A DNA stretch of 64,000 bases from an uncultured Eudoraea sp. (GTDB lineage: Bacteria; Bacteroidota; Bacteroidia; Flavobacteriales; Flavobacteriaceae). The notes below the pieces were generated by a model. That model made no database searches, was not told the origin of the DNA, and saw only the letters and a program-made list of their open reading frames with translations. Of this stretch, positions 9,627 through 20,092 are shown in pieces (position 1 is the first letter of the stretch; the number at the start of each line of letters is the position of its first letter). Location of the stretch: assembly GCF_947490415.1 (NCBI RefSeq), contig NZ_CANLGX010000007.1, forward strand, positions 61,223 through 125,222, read 5' to 3'. The position numbers and the translations under genes are program-made.

Positions 9627-10595
9627 CTATTCATTTGGTTTATTTATTGCAGGATCATCTTCGGGAACCTCATATTCTTTTTGCTTTTTCCCAAAAACGG
9701 ATACATTTACATATCGCTTTGGATTCAAGCGAAAATCCTGAAGCAGGAGGTCTAATTCTTTGGATGCTTCAGATAAATTGTTGTACAACTCCTCGTTATT
9801 CACCAATTTGCCAAGCGTACCTTCGCCATTTTCAATTTTGGCCAACATCTTATCCAAATTACTTATGGTAGATTCTAAACTTCTTATTGTATTAGTTAGT
9901 CCCACCTGTGCTATGGAATCTGAGAGTACCGAAAAATTAGTGGTAATCGTATTAATATTTGTAATGGAACTGTCCAGCTTACTTTTATTATCCGACAATA
10001 ATGTGTTTAGAGTGGCAGCACTCGATTGAAAACTTTGAACGGTAGTATTTAGCCCCTGGATACTTTCCCGTAAACTGCTTTTTGTCTCTTCATCCAGAAT
10101 ATCATTGAAATTTATTAATAAGGAATCCGCATTGGAAACTGCGCCTTCAATTTTAGATTGCAAGGGTGCTAATCTTTGCTGTAACAAATCTGTTAGGCCG
10201 GGTTTAATATTAGATGACAAAGTATCCCCGGATTGTGCAAATGGAGCGCCGTCAAAAACCGGATTAATTTGAATTCCTTTACCCCCTATAATTCCTGTAT
10301 CATATAGCTCAGCGACGCTATTTTCTGAAAATTCGAAATTACTGTCAACAGAAAAAGTAACAAGTAGGTTGCCACTTCCATTCTTAAAAGTAATATTAGT
10401 CACATTGCCCACATTAAATCCATTAATAGATACCTGTGTTCCGGGCTGCAAACCTCCAACGTGTTTGTAAACCGCATAAAAGGTTTTGCTATTGTTAAAA
10501 ATAGGGGTTGATTTAAGAAAACTGAAGCCCATGACAAACAGCAAAATACCTCCAATAACGATTATTCCTGTTTTAATTTCCCTGGATAGCTTCAA
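9627..10595 (-). CDS. MlaD/MCE-family lipid-transport protein
   Basis: A 322-residue protein with one N-terminal membrane anchor (about 8-27), an MCE domain (about 36-115, with YAVYKHVGGLQPGTQVSINGFNVGNV and GIIGGKGIQI), then a long helical tail rich in serine, asparagine and leucine (about 135-285). MCE proteins bind phospholipid in the periplasm and work with an ABC transporter in lipid traffic between the membranes. The partner ATPase and permease are not in this window. It is encoded 55 bases after the amidase gene and immediately before the Fe-S pair, an arrangement suggesting one envelope-related transcript. Confidence 0.9.
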   Translation of the reverse strand: MKLSREIKTGIIVIGGILLFVMGFSFLKSTPIFNNSKTFYAVYKHVGGLQPGTQVSINGFNVGNVTNITFKNGSGNLLVTFSVDSNFEFSENSVAELYDTGIIGGKGIQINPVFDGAPFAQSGDTLSSNIKPGLTDLLQQRLAPLQSKIEGAVSNADSLLINFNDILDEETKSSLRESIQGLNTTVQSFQSSAATLNTLLSDNKSKLDSSITNINTITTNFSVLSDSIAQVGLTNTIRSLESTISNLDKMLAKIENGEGTLGKLVNNEELYNNLSEASKELDLLLQDFRLNPKRYVNVSVFGKKQKEYEVPEDDPAINKPNE

Positions 10596-10650
10596 ACGAA
10601 TATATTTAGTTTACAAACAAAATTAGAAATAAATTTTACAAGACCTGCTT

Positions 10651-12072
10651 TTATTCAGAGATGTATTTTAAGGCCTCAGTTACAGGAATTCTTTTGCCCT
10701 CTTTATAGGCCACAATAAAGGAAGTTTCATAGCCTTTAGCATCCGCATTGGCCTTAAATAATTTTGCCTGAGAATATGAATTGGTCTTACCATACATATA
10801 CCTCACAATGTTTTTATGGCGTTCAGTTGAGAGTGAACTCAATCCATTAAACTCTTCAGGAAGCAGAGGCAGTACCCTTGAACTTGCCAATAATTGTACT
10901 TTAAATACTATTTCTGAGTCTGAAACAACCTCCTCCTTTATTACCTCTTCCTTTTTCTCATCAGCTATTGGTGTAGCAATGGGTTCTTCAGCAATAGTTT
11001 CGGGTATTTCTTTTACCGCTTCTTCAGGCACTACTTTATTTGGTACAGGCTTAGCCTCCTGGCTTATTACAACCTCATCAGTTTTATTTTGGATAGCCTC
11101 AGCAGTTTCAGTTTGAGGTAATTCAGCAGAAACGACCGCGATTGGTTCCTTGATTTCCTTTTTCGTCGCCTCATTATTGCTTTCAGTGGCTGCTGATACT
11201 TCTGTTTTTGAAGCTTCAATTGTCTCATTTACAGGTATCTCCTCCTCAATTTTGGTGGTGGTGATTTGCTCTGAAGACGCCGCATCCTCCAGGTTAATTC
11301 TGGTGTTGTTTTTATAATTAATTATTGCAGACGCAATAGCATTGCCCATTTCTTCCTGGCCTTTTTTAGAGCTTAGGTATAATCCCTCTGACTTATTAGT
11401 AAGAAAACCTGTTTCGATCAACACACTGGGCATAAAAGTTTGATGTAATACAATAAAACCAGCCTGCTTAACCTTTCTGTCATTTCGGCTCAAGTTGTTA
11501 GAAAAATTGTCCTGCATCATCTTACCAAGCATAACGCTTTGATCCAGGAATTCTTCCTGCATAATAGTCAAACCAATTATAGATTCGGGAGAATTTATAT
11601 CATAATCAGCATAGCGAGATTCGTAATTATCTTCGAGATAAATCACGGAGTTTTCCTTTTTTGCAATTTCAAAATTCTGTTGATTTGCATGTAATCCCAG
11701 CACAAATGTCCCGGCACCATTGGCATCAGAAGTATGTGAATCACAATGTACAGATACGAAAAGGTCCGCATTTGCCTTATTTGCAATTTCTCCTCTAACA
11801 AAAAGATCTACAAAACTATCGTCCTTTCTTGTGTAAATAACCTTTATGTCCGGATTGGATTCTAATTTCCTGCCAACATTTAATACAATATTTAGGGCTA
11901 TATTCTTTTCCATATAGCCATTGCCCAAATTACCCGGATCGTGACCTCCATGGCCTGCGTCTAATACTACAATAAATTGATCAGTCTGAGTATCTGAATC
12001 ACTTTTGTCATATGAGCATAGCAAGAAAAATAGTATTGCCAGGGGAATGAAAAAAAAATTATTAAACTTCAT
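10651..12072 (-). CDS. N-acetylmuramoyl-L-alanine amidase with C-terminal SPOR-like domain
   Basis: A 473-residue exported cell-wall hydrolase. The Amidase_3 zinc domain (about 33-250) begins VVLDAGHGGHDPGN (zinc-binding His) and continues with NIALNIVL, VSVHCDSH (second zinc His) and VLIETGFLTN (catalytic Glu). A long linker rich in E, T, A and I (about 255-385) leads to a SPOR-like peptidoglycan-binding domain (about 392-470, starting VFKVQLLASS). It cleaves the amide bond between muramic acid and the stem peptide, probably at division septa where SPOR domains bind denuded glycan. It heads the minus-strand set with the MlaD-like gene and is divergent from lptD. Confidence 0.92.
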   Translation of the reverse strand: MKFNNFFFIPLAILFFLLCSYDKSDSDTQTDQFIVVLDAGHGGHDPGNLGNGYMEKNIALNIVLNVGRKLESNPDIKVIYTRKDDSFVDLFVRGEIANKANADLFVSVHCDSHTSDANGAGTFVLGLHANQQNFEIAKKENSVIYLEDNYESRYADYDINSPESIIGLTIMQEEFLDQSVMLGKMMQDNFSNNLSRNDRKVKQAGFIVLHQTFMPSVLIETGFLTNKSEGLYLSSKKGQEEMGNAIASAIINYKNNTRINLEDAASSEQITTTKIEEEIPVNETIEASKTEVSAATESNNEATKKEIKEPIAVVSAELPQTETAEAIQNKTDEVVISQEAKPVPNKVVPEEAVKEIPETIAEEPIATPIADEKKEEVIKEEVVSDSEIVFKVQLLASSRVLPLLPEEFNGLSSLSTERHKNIVRYMYGKTNSYSQAKLFKANADAKGYETSFIVAYKEGKRIPVTEALKYISE

Positions 12073-12272
12073 TGATTTTAGAGTTATATTTTAAAGAACA
12101 TGGAACAATTGTAATGGCCTTATATCTTTTCCTAAGATAAAAATCTTTATGATTTTTACCTATTACAAATCAAAAATACAATTATCATCTTTCATCTGCT
12201 AAAAGAATTTTGCATCCATTTACTATGGTTAAATTTATTGTAATGTGCTACAAGCAGACCAAAAAATATATG

Positions 12273-12280
12273 TAAGTTTG
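12273..12280 (+). promoter_or_regulatory. Candidate -7 element upstream of lptD
   Basis: TAAGTTTG matches the TAnnTTTG consensus and lies 47 bases before the TTG start of lptD. No good -33 TTTG stands at the expected distance, so support is partial. Confidence 0.35.
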
Positions 12281-12327
12281 ACTACCAAAAACGAAGCCTT
12301 ACCGTTACAAAAATAGGATTTATCGCT

Positions 12328-15027
12328 TTGCAATCAAACAAACATTCTCTACTTTTCTTATTACTGCTTATCATGGGCATTATTCCGCTCTCTGCGCAGG
12401 AAGATCTGATCAGGCCCTTACCTATTAAAGCTGTGGGAGATACTATTTACGCGCCTCTTATGCCCGCACCTGCAGTATTAGATACAGTTTTGACCGATTC
12501 TATACAATCAGATTCAATTAGTGAGAAGCCAGGTTTTTTATCGGATAAAATAAAATATAAAGCGAAGGATTATGTTAAATTAAGTCAAAAAGATCAAAAA
12601 ATTTATCTGTACAATGAAGCTGAAATTTATTATCAGGATACCGAATTAAAAGCCGGTATAATAATTATGGATTACATAAAAAACGAAGTTTATGCCGGGC
12701 GTATAAAAGATTCTTTGGGTAATTATTCGCAAGTTCCTTATTTTAAACAAGGGGAAAACGTGGTAATTCCAGATTCAATTCGATTTAATTTTGACACACA
12801 AAAAGCCCTGATTTGGAATTCCAGAACAGAACAGCAGGCGGGTCTGGGGCAACTTGGTTCTGATGCCATGAAGGTTTATGCTTCGATTACCAAAAAGGAA
12901 AACGACTCGGTTTACTTTTTAAGTGAAGGAAGGCTAACTACCTCTAAAGATACTATAGACCCGGATTATTATATTCGAGTCAGAAAGGCAAAGTTTGTTC
13001 CAAAGAAAAAAGTCATAGCAGGATTTAGTAATATCTATATTGCAGATGTACCCACCCCTATTGCAATGCCATTCGCATATTTTCCTTTGACTTCCGGACG
13101 AACTGCAGGAGTAATGATGCCCACATTTGGAAACGACCCGGACAGGGGCTACTTTCTACAAAACTTGGGTTACTATGTACCTATTAATGACTATGTAGAC
13201 CTTACGCTTACCGGCGACCTCTATACCAACGGGAGTTGGGGTTTCAGAACACAATCTGTTTATTCCAAACGCTATAAATACAGAGGTAATTTTAATTTTA
13301 GATATGAAAATCAGGTGACAAGTCAAAAAGGATTTGATGATTACAGCCGGGGAACTATTTACAATATTCAGATCTCACATTCTCAGGATTCAAAATCTAA
13401 TCCTAATTCGAGATTATCGGCATCAGTAAACCTGGGTAGTAGCCAGTATTATAGAAACTCTTTACTTCAGCAGAATTTGCCCAATACCCAGATCAATAAT
13501 TTATCCTCTTCCATCTCCTATTCACGGACTTTTCCTGAATATCCTTCAGTAAATTTAAGCCTGACCGCTACACATAATCAAAACACAAATACAGATGTCG
13601 TAGACCTAACTTTACCCACTTTACAGGCCAGTATGGAGCGTATTTTTCCTCTTGCTAAAAGGGATGGCATAAAAAAAGGTGCATTACAGAACATCAATTT
13701 TCAGTATGATCTTAATGCCAGGAACAGCATTAGTACCACTACTGATGATTTTGGAACATCCAAGATGTTTGATAACGCTAAGGTCGGGGCACGGCATCGG
13801 ATACCGCTGAGTACAAATTTTAAAGTAGCTAAATTTTTTAGTGTAAGTGCAGGTGGCACCTATGAAGACGTATGGACCTTGCAAACATTTAATCAACGTT
13901 TTGATTCAGAGACGCAAAAAGTTGTTACCGATACTATAAAAGGTTTTGATCGGTTTAACCAATACAGTCTTAGCAGTAGTATTGGGACAACAGTCTATGG
14001 TACATTTAATTTTGGTGAGCAAAAAAAGATACAGGCTATCCGGCACATAATGAGACCTTCTGTTAGTTATGGCTGGGCGCCTTCTTTTGAGCAATATTAT
14101 GATGAATATATTAATGGAGTTACAGGAGATACCATTGAGTACACCAGGTTTCAAAATACGCTCTATGGTGCCCCAAGGAATGGTAAATCCAGTGCTTTAA
14201 GCTTTTCTCTCGCCAATACCCTTGAAGCTAAGGTACGGGACAAGGATTCCACGGCTTTGGAACCCAAGAAGGTTATGCTTCTAAATAGTTTTAATTTGTC
14301 CACAGGTTATAATTTCCAGGCAGATTCTCTTAATTTAAGTCCGGTAAGTTTAACCGGCGGCACCAATATTCTCAATAATAAAATGTCCATAAACTTTGGT
14401 GCCAATCTGGATCCATATGCAATTGACAATAATGGCAGGCGTATAAATACATTTAATATTAATAATGGAGGAAGTCTGTTCAGACTTACATCTGCCAGGG
14501 GTAACTTAAGTTATTCCCTGACCAGCAAAGACTTCCAACCCAGCAAGGACCGTGAAGAATATCCGACGGAGGGTGATGCCTACGTTGCCGCCAGTGGCGG
14601 CCGGACAGATGATCTTTTTGGAAAAGCAAATAACTTTGATGAAAGCCGGTTTGACGACAGAGATGAAAGTAAAGTTGAGAATCCTATTTATCAAAATAAA
14701 ATAGAATGGGATGTTCGGCTGCAATATGCTGTGACCTACAGTAATAATGCCAGACAAAATCAAATCTCCAATAATTCTCTCATGTTTTCCGGTAATATTA
14801 CGCTATCTCCCGGATGGGACGTTGGCGTGTCATCGGGTTATGATTTCGTTAGAAAAGGGTTTACTGTTACCCAGCTTCGGTTTAGACGCGACTTAAAAAG
14901 TTTTAAATTAAATTTTGACTGGACGCCGTTTGGTGATTTTGAAAGATGGTACTTTTTTATAGGAATTAAAAGCTCCATTCTTAAGGATCTTAAATTTGAA
15001 AATAGAAGTCAGCCTCCTCCCAGGTAA
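12328..15027 (+). CDS. lptD: Putative LPS assembly outer membrane protein LptD
   Basis: An 899-residue protein with an N-terminal OstA-like periplasmic domain (about 75-240) and a long C-terminal beta-barrel with alternating aromatic strands, the layout of Bacteroidota LptD. LptD receives lipopolysaccharide from the periplasmic bridge and inserts it into the outer leaflet. The TTG at 12328 is chosen because it retains a full signal peptide (LLFLLLLIMGIIPLSAQ); the next in-frame ATG at 12373 would lose most of it. The final residues end in an aromatic/arginine-rich strand. It is divergent from the amidase gene and followed by ridA after 83 bases. Confidence 0.87.
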   Translation: MQSNKHSLLFLLLLIMGIIPLSAQEDLIRPLPIKAVGDTIYAPLMPAPAVLDTVLTDSIQSDSISEKPGFLSDKIKYKAKDYVKLSQKDQKIYLYNEAEIYYQDTELKAGIIIMDYIKNEVYAGRIKDSLGNYSQVPYFKQGENVVIPDSIRFNFDTQKALIWNSRTEQQAGLGQLGSDAMKVYASITKKENDSVYFLSEGRLTTSKDTIDPDYYIRVRKAKFVPKKKVIAGFSNIYIADVPTPIAMPFAYFPLTSGRTAGVMMPTFGNDPDRGYFLQNLGYYVPINDYVDLTLTGDLYTNGSWGFRTQSVYSKRYKYRGNFNFRYENQVTSQKGFDDYSRGTIYNIQISHSQDSKSNPNSRLSASVNLGSSQYYRNSLLQQNLPNTQINNLSSSISYSRTFPEYPSVNLSLTATHNQNTNTDVVDLTLPTLQASMERIFPLAKRDGIKKGALQNINFQYDLNARNSISTTTDDFGTSKMFDNAKVGARHRIPLSTNFKVAKFFSVSAGGTYEDVWTLQTFNQRFDSETQKVVTDTIKGFDRFNQYSLSSSIGTTVYGTFNFGEQKKIQAIRHIMRPSVSYGWAPSFEQYYDEYINGVTGDTIEYTRFQNTLYGAPRNGKSSALSFSLANTLEAKVRDKDSTALEPKKVMLLNSFNLSTGYNFQADSLNLSPVSLTGGTNILNNKMSINFGANLDPYAIDNNGRRINTFNINNGGSLFRLTSARGNLSYSLTSKDFQPSKDREEYPTEGDAYVAASGGRTDDLFGKANNFDESRFDDRDESKVENPIYQNKIEWDVRLQYAVTYSNNARQNQISNNSLMFSGNITLSPGWDVGVSSGYDFVRKGFTVTQLRFRRDLKSFKLNFDWTPFGDFERWYFFIGIKSSILKDLKFENRSQPPPR

Positions 15028-15110
15028 TATCAAAAGTAAAAAAACAGCATACCTGTTTATACTGATCTATTTTTTAATTAGCTTAACGGGCTAAAGGTAA
15101 ATTCAAAAGC

Positions 15111-15491
15111 ATGAAAAAAATTATAAATACTCCTAATGCCCCTGCTCCTATAGGCCCTTATAACCAGGCAGTTTTGAGCGGTAATACATTATATGTTTCC
15201 GGACAAATTCCCCTGGATCCTTCAAGCGGAAAACTCATTGAAGATGATATAAAGAAGGAAACACTACAATGCATGAAAAACTTAAAAGCAATACTGGAAG
15301 CCGCCGATATGTCTTTTGAAGATGTAGTTAAAGCCACGATCTTTGTTAAAGATATGAATTGCTTTGCAGCTATTAACGAAGTTTATGGCTCATTTTTTAA
15401 TGTTGAAACCGCCCCTGCCAGAGAGACTGTTGAAGTCTCTAATCTTCCTAAATTTGTAAATGTTGAGATTTCGATGATTGCCGTCAGATAG
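15111..15491 (+). CDS. ridA: RidA family reactive-intermediate deaminase
   Basis: A 126-residue single-domain cytoplasmic protein of normal RidA length. Family landmarks are present: APAPIGPYNQAV at the N-terminus, LYVSGQIPLDP, FVKDM, then APARETVEVSNLPKFVNVEI at the C-terminus, where the arginine of PARE is the conserved carboxylate-binding residue. RidA hydrolyses 2-aminoacrylate and related enamines and imines formed by PLP enzymes. Its last eight bases overlap the convergent BadF-type kinase gene. Confidence 0.93.
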   Translation: MKKIINTPNAPAPIGPYNQAVLSGNTLYVSGQIPLDPSSGKLIEDDIKKETLQCMKNLKAILEAADMSFEDVVKATIFVKDMNCFAAINEVYGSFFNVETAPARETVEVSNLPKFVNVEISMIAVR

Positions 15492-16335
15492 TTTCTTTAT
15501 GGAATTCTACCAGTCCTTCAATTGGTCTCTGACGAATTACGCCTACGATCAGGTCATTTCTTTCCAGAACTGCTATTAATTCATCTTTAAGAAAATAAGC
15601 AATACTACCCACAAAATGTATAGGCACTTTGGTAGCTAATTCAAACTGCATAATGTAATTATTTACAAATTGCTGAAGGCCCTTGTCTATAACTCCTTTA
15701 CAATAGGGGTGTTCTTTGTTCTCAATCAGAAATCTTGCAAATGTGGCCAAATAAGTATTAGGATTTGGCTGCTTGTAAAGGTTTTCCTTAATAACATCGG
15801 CATCAAGGTCATACTCTTTGTCAAATTTAATTCCCAGTGCCTGTGGCATTTTATGAAAATAATAATCCCGAATTAATTTCCTCCCAAAGAAATTACCACT
15901 TCCATCATCCATAGGAATATAACCTAAAGAGACCACTTTTTGAAACAGTTGATGACCATCATAATAGCTGCAATTTGAACCTGTTCCCAAAATGCAGACA
16001 ATTCCCTGATGTCCGATTTTTGTTGTGGAATATATGGCAGCATAGGTGTCTTCCTTAACCTCTGCCGTGGCATTTGGGAAAAACGATTTAAAAATATTCT
16101 TAAGGAATTTCTTCATTCTATCGGTACCACAACCGGCGCCATAGAAATAGAGTCGGCTAACTTTCTCTCTGTTTTTAGACAACTCAAAATTATTGGCTAA
16201 CCTATCTTCGATGACCTCTCTTGTAAGAACCTCAGGACTTAAGCCCAGCGTTTGGGTCATAAATAATTCTTTACCCTTATCATCTAAGGCAATCCAATCA
16301 GACTTTGTGGCACCACTATCAACTATTAAAATCAT
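15484..16335 (-). CDS. BadF/BadG-type ATPase, probable N-acetylglucosamine kinase
   Basis: A 283-residue protein of the ASKHA fold. The first phosphate loop reads VDSGATKSDW, a second GILGTGSNCSYYDG-like loop lies near residues 114-128, and DDGSGNFFGRKLI follows. The C-terminal part has HFVGSIAYFLKDEL, the adenosine-binding region. Such BadF-type proteins in Bacteroidota are usually annotated as N-acetylglucosamine kinases acting in the cytosol on recycled amino sugar. Substrate specificity is not provable from the sequence. It lies downstream of gap but is separated from it by a strong terminator, so it probably has its own promoter. Confidence 0.82.
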   Translation of the reverse strand: MILIVDSGATKSDWIALDDKGKELFMTQTLGLSPEVLTREVIEDRLANNFELSKNREKVSRLYFYGAGCGTDRMKKFLKNIFKSFFPNATAEVKEDTYAAIYSTTKIGHQGIVCILGTGSNCSYYDGHQLFQKVVSLGYIPMDDGSGNFFGRKLIRDYYFHKMPQALGIKFDKEYDLDADVIKENLYKQPNPNTYLATFARFLIENKEHPYCKGVIDKGLQQFVNNYIMQFELATKVPIHFVGSIAYFLKDELIAVLERNDLIVGVIRQRPIEGLVEFHKETI

Positions 16336-16348
16336 AAATCAGGCATTA

Positions 16349-16397
16349 AAAAAGAATCCTCAAATTAAGCAAAGTTTTGCTCATTCTGAGGATTCTT
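16349..16397 (-). terminator. Rho-independent terminator downstream of gap
   Basis: Perfect 11-base arms (16352-16362 and 16387-16397) enclose a smaller hairpin built on AGCAAA/TTTTGCT. On the minus strand the outer stem runs into a T-rich tail. It lies between the gap stop codon and the kinase start. Confidence 0.75.
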
Positions 16398-16416
16398 ACT
16401 TATAAAATATAATTAA

Positions 16417-17421
<1,005 letters not shown>

Positions 17422-17440
17422 TTATTGTTTAAGATTAAAA

Positions 17441-18430
17441 CTATATAGTCATGATATCTGAAACCCTGATGAGTTCTTTATCAATTTTTGATTTTCCTTT
17501 TATGGCTTCACTTACCGGCGTAAATGTTATTTTATTATCAATAATACCGGCCATCAAATTTGTTTTGCCTTCCAGCAGAGCTTCAACAGACTTTACCCCC
17601 ATTCTACTGGCCAGTACCCTATCAAAACAAGAAGGTGCTCCACCCCGTTGCATATGACCAAGAACACAAACCCGAACATCGTAAACCGGAAGGTTCTTCT
17701 CTACAAATTCCTTTAGTTCATAAACATTTTTTCCGGTTGTTCTATCTCCTTCTGCAACCACTACAATACTGGAAGATTTTCCCCTGGCTTTGCTGCGAGT
17801 TAAGGAATCTAGCAACCTGTCTAAACCCAAATTCTCTTCAGGAATCAGTATCTCTTCAGCACCCGCACCTACTCCGGAGTTAAGGGCGATATGGCCTACA
17901 TCTCTACCCATAACCTCAACAAAGAAGAGTCTATGATGAGAACTTGCTGTATCCCGGATCTTATCAATTGCTTCTACAACAGTATTCAATGCAGTATCAA
18001 AACCAAGAGTGTATGTTGTTCCAAAAATATCATTATCTATAGTTCCCGGAATACCAATAAAAGGCATTTTGTATTCTTCATAAAAAGCTAGAGCACCCGT
18101 AAAGCTTCCGTCACCCCCAATAACCACAAAAGCATCAATATTATTGGAAACCAACTGATCATAAGCTTTTTTGCGACCCTCCGGGCTTCTAAACTCATCG
18201 CACCTGGCAGATTTAAGCACGGTGCCTCCCTTGTTAATTATATTATTTACACTACGGGCATTCATTGGAAGAAAATCCCCTTCGATCATCCCTTCGTAGC
18301 CTCGATAGATCCCAATACAATCTTTCTTAAAATATGCACATGTACGTACTACGGATCTTATGGCTGCGTTCATACCCGGAGAATCACCTCCAGAAGTAAA
18401 GACCGCAATTTTTTTTATTTGTGAATTCAT
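17441..18430 (-). CDS. pfkA: ATP-dependent 6-phosphofructokinase
   Basis: A 329-residue PFK of bacterial ATP type. It has the GGDSPGMNAAIR start, GGDGS with glycine at residue 108 (equivalent to E. coli Gly104) and PGTIDND with glycine at residue 129 (equivalent to Gly124). Both glycines mark ATP use. The TIDND aspartates supply the catalytic base. It commits fructose-6-phosphate to glycolysis and is co-transcribed with gap. A second PFK homologue with a different donor signature lies about 290 bases upstream on the same strand. Confidence 0.95.
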   Translation of the reverse strand: MNSQIKKIAVFTSGGDSPGMNAAIRSVVRTCAYFKKDCIGIYRGYEGMIEGDFLPMNARSVNNIINKGGTVLKSARCDEFRSPEGRKKAYDQLVSNNIDAFVVIGGDGSFTGALAFYEEYKMPFIGIPGTIDNDIFGTTYTLGFDTALNTVVEAIDKIRDTASSHHRLFFVEVMGRDVGHIALNSGVGAGAEEILIPEENLGLDRLLDSLTRSKARGKSSSIVVVAEGDRTTGKNVYELKEFVEKNLPVYDVRVCVLGHMQRGGAPSCFDRVLASRMGVKSVEALLEGKTNLMAGIIDNKITFTPVSEAIKGKSKIDKELIRVSDIMTI

Positions 18431-18447
18431 TTAAAAAATTAGAATTG

Positions 18448-18455
18448 CAAAATTA
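18448..18455 (-). promoter_or_regulatory. Candidate -7 element of the pfkA-gap operon
   Basis: On the minus strand this reads TAATTTTG, matching TAnnTTTG, 17 bases before the pfkA ATG. The nearest TTTG further upstream is about 28 bases away, longer than usual, so the -33 element is uncertain. Confidence 0.35.
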
Positions 18456-18720
18456 CTAAACTTATTGCAGAAAAAGAATTAGACAAACCCTTTATTTAAC
18501 ACCAGACAGCATCTAAATCGTTATAGTGGTAAATTTCTTTATTTATATGGCAAAATAACCCTATTCACGGATGTCTTGAACCCCTCAAAATCTGTGAAAA
18601 AATAGCCATTTTAATCAGGACAAATAGTATTCGCAAATAAAATAACAAATCCTCTCAAAAAAGTTATGTTCAATCAACTAATTAAGGACCTGCCTGTTTG
18701 TTGAATAGACTGCTTACTAG

Positions 18721-19923
18721 TTAGTCATTAGTCATAATAAATAAGGGTAGCATTTCAAAGTTTTTATAATAGGGATGCAGTTTAGGGCGGTTATAGAATT
18801 TATCCACGTTAACGAACTTTTTAGTTTCTGTAACCACTTCTATGGGCACATGATCATAACGCCCATTTTTCAATACTACCATTCTACCATCAATCCCTTT
18901 AAGTATTAAATCGAGAGCGAGATTTCCATAAGCCGTAGGAACTACAGAATCAATAAAATCAGGATCACCACAGCGTACCATGTATCCGAGTTTCTGATTG
19001 ATAACATTTACACGGTTTCCGTTATTATATTTAGGGGAGATTTTCTTTAATGCGAGAGAGACTTCATCACCAATACCACCTAGCTTGGCATGGCCAAAGG
19101 CATCTTTTTCCATTCCCTCATATTTCATCTCACCTCCTTCAAAGGTTGCCCCTTCGGAAATAAGTACAATCGAATAGTTACTCGGATTTCTATTCCTGTC
19201 CTCTGTAAGTAACTCCGCCAGTAGTTCTATATTGAAAGGCACTTCCGGAATAAGACATCTATTAGCGGCTCCAGCCAAAGTAGGCAACATAGCTGTAAAC
19301 CCGGCATAGCGTCCAAATACTTCCAGAACAAGAAAACGTTCATGAGATCCTGCTGCGGTCCGAAGACTGTTTGTAAGGCTAATTGTTCTGGTAACACATG
19401 TACTGAAACCAATACAATAATCCGTTCCGGGGACATCATTATCCATGGTTTTGGGAATGGCCATTACCTTAACTCCCTGTTTGAACAAATGAACGGCATA
19501 GCTAAGCGTATCGTCTCCCCCAATCGCAATCAAATAGTCTACACCTAACCAATCGAGATTTTTGATCACTTCCGGGGTAAGGTCATTGATCTCCTTCTTG
19601 TAGGTATCTCTTAAATGAGCTGGAACCATTAGGTTGGGTACATGACTTGCCCTGGTCCTGGAAGTATGAAGAAAAGTCCCACCTGTTCTTGCTGCTTTGT
19701 TCACCACTACCTGGGAAAGTTCCATAAAGTTATTGCTGTTGTCGTGCTTGCTGTTTCTTTCAATATCTATTAATCCCCTCCACCCTCTTCTAAAACCAAT
19801 CACCCTATATCCTTCCCGTATTGCTCTAAAAGTAACCGCCCTGATTGCCGGATTAAGTCCGGGAACGTCTCCACCTCCGGTTAAGATGCCGATGGTGCCT
19901 TTGGTCTTCTTAATGTTTGCCAT
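18721..19923 (-). CDS. 6-phosphofructokinase with pyrophosphate-type signature
   Basis: A 400-residue PFK homologue with TGGGDVPGLNPAIR at the N-terminus, GGDDT with aspartate at residue 138 and PKTMDND with lysine at residue 158. In the PFK family an Asp/Lys pair at these two positions marks pyrophosphate-dependent enzymes, whereas ATP enzymes have Gly/Gly. The protein may therefore catalyse reversible PPi-driven phosphorylation of fructose-6-phosphate; this is inferred from family rules, and databases may simply call it ATP-dependent PFK. It is divergent from the class I aldolase gene, whose product handles the same fructose-1,6-bisphosphate pool. Confidence 0.9.
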   Translation of the reverse strand: MANIKKTKGTIGILTGGGDVPGLNPAIRAVTFRAIREGYRVIGFRRGWRGLIDIERNSKHDNSNNFMELSQVVVNKAARTGGTFLHTSRTRASHVPNLMVPAHLRDTYKKEINDLTPEVIKNLDWLGVDYLIAIGGDDTLSYAVHLFKQGVKVMAIPKTMDNDVPGTDYCIGFSTCVTRTISLTNSLRTAAGSHERFLVLEVFGRYAGFTAMLPTLAGAANRCLIPEVPFNIELLAELLTEDRNRNPSNYSIVLISEGATFEGGEMKYEGMEKDAFGHAKLGGIGDEVSLALKKISPKYNNGNRVNVINQKLGYMVRCGDPDFIDSVVPTAYGNLALDLILKGIDGRMVVLKNGRYDHVPIEVVTETKKFVNVDKFYNRPKLHPYYKNFEMLPLFIMTND

Positions 19924-20092
19924 GATATATCATTATTTAATTTTCAGTTTAAAACCACAAAATAACTAGGATGGTTAAAGTACTAAATTATGCTGATATC
20001 TTATTAACATTTTCCAAAAAAAACCTCTAAAATCAGCCTAAAAAGTGGCTTTATCGGCGTATCTTTATAGGAAGATTGAAAACTGTAATATT

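Noticed and set aside
20045..20092. GTG upstream start for the class I aldolase
   Set aside because: The added residues do not resemble the family N-terminus, and the ATG at 20093 fits better.
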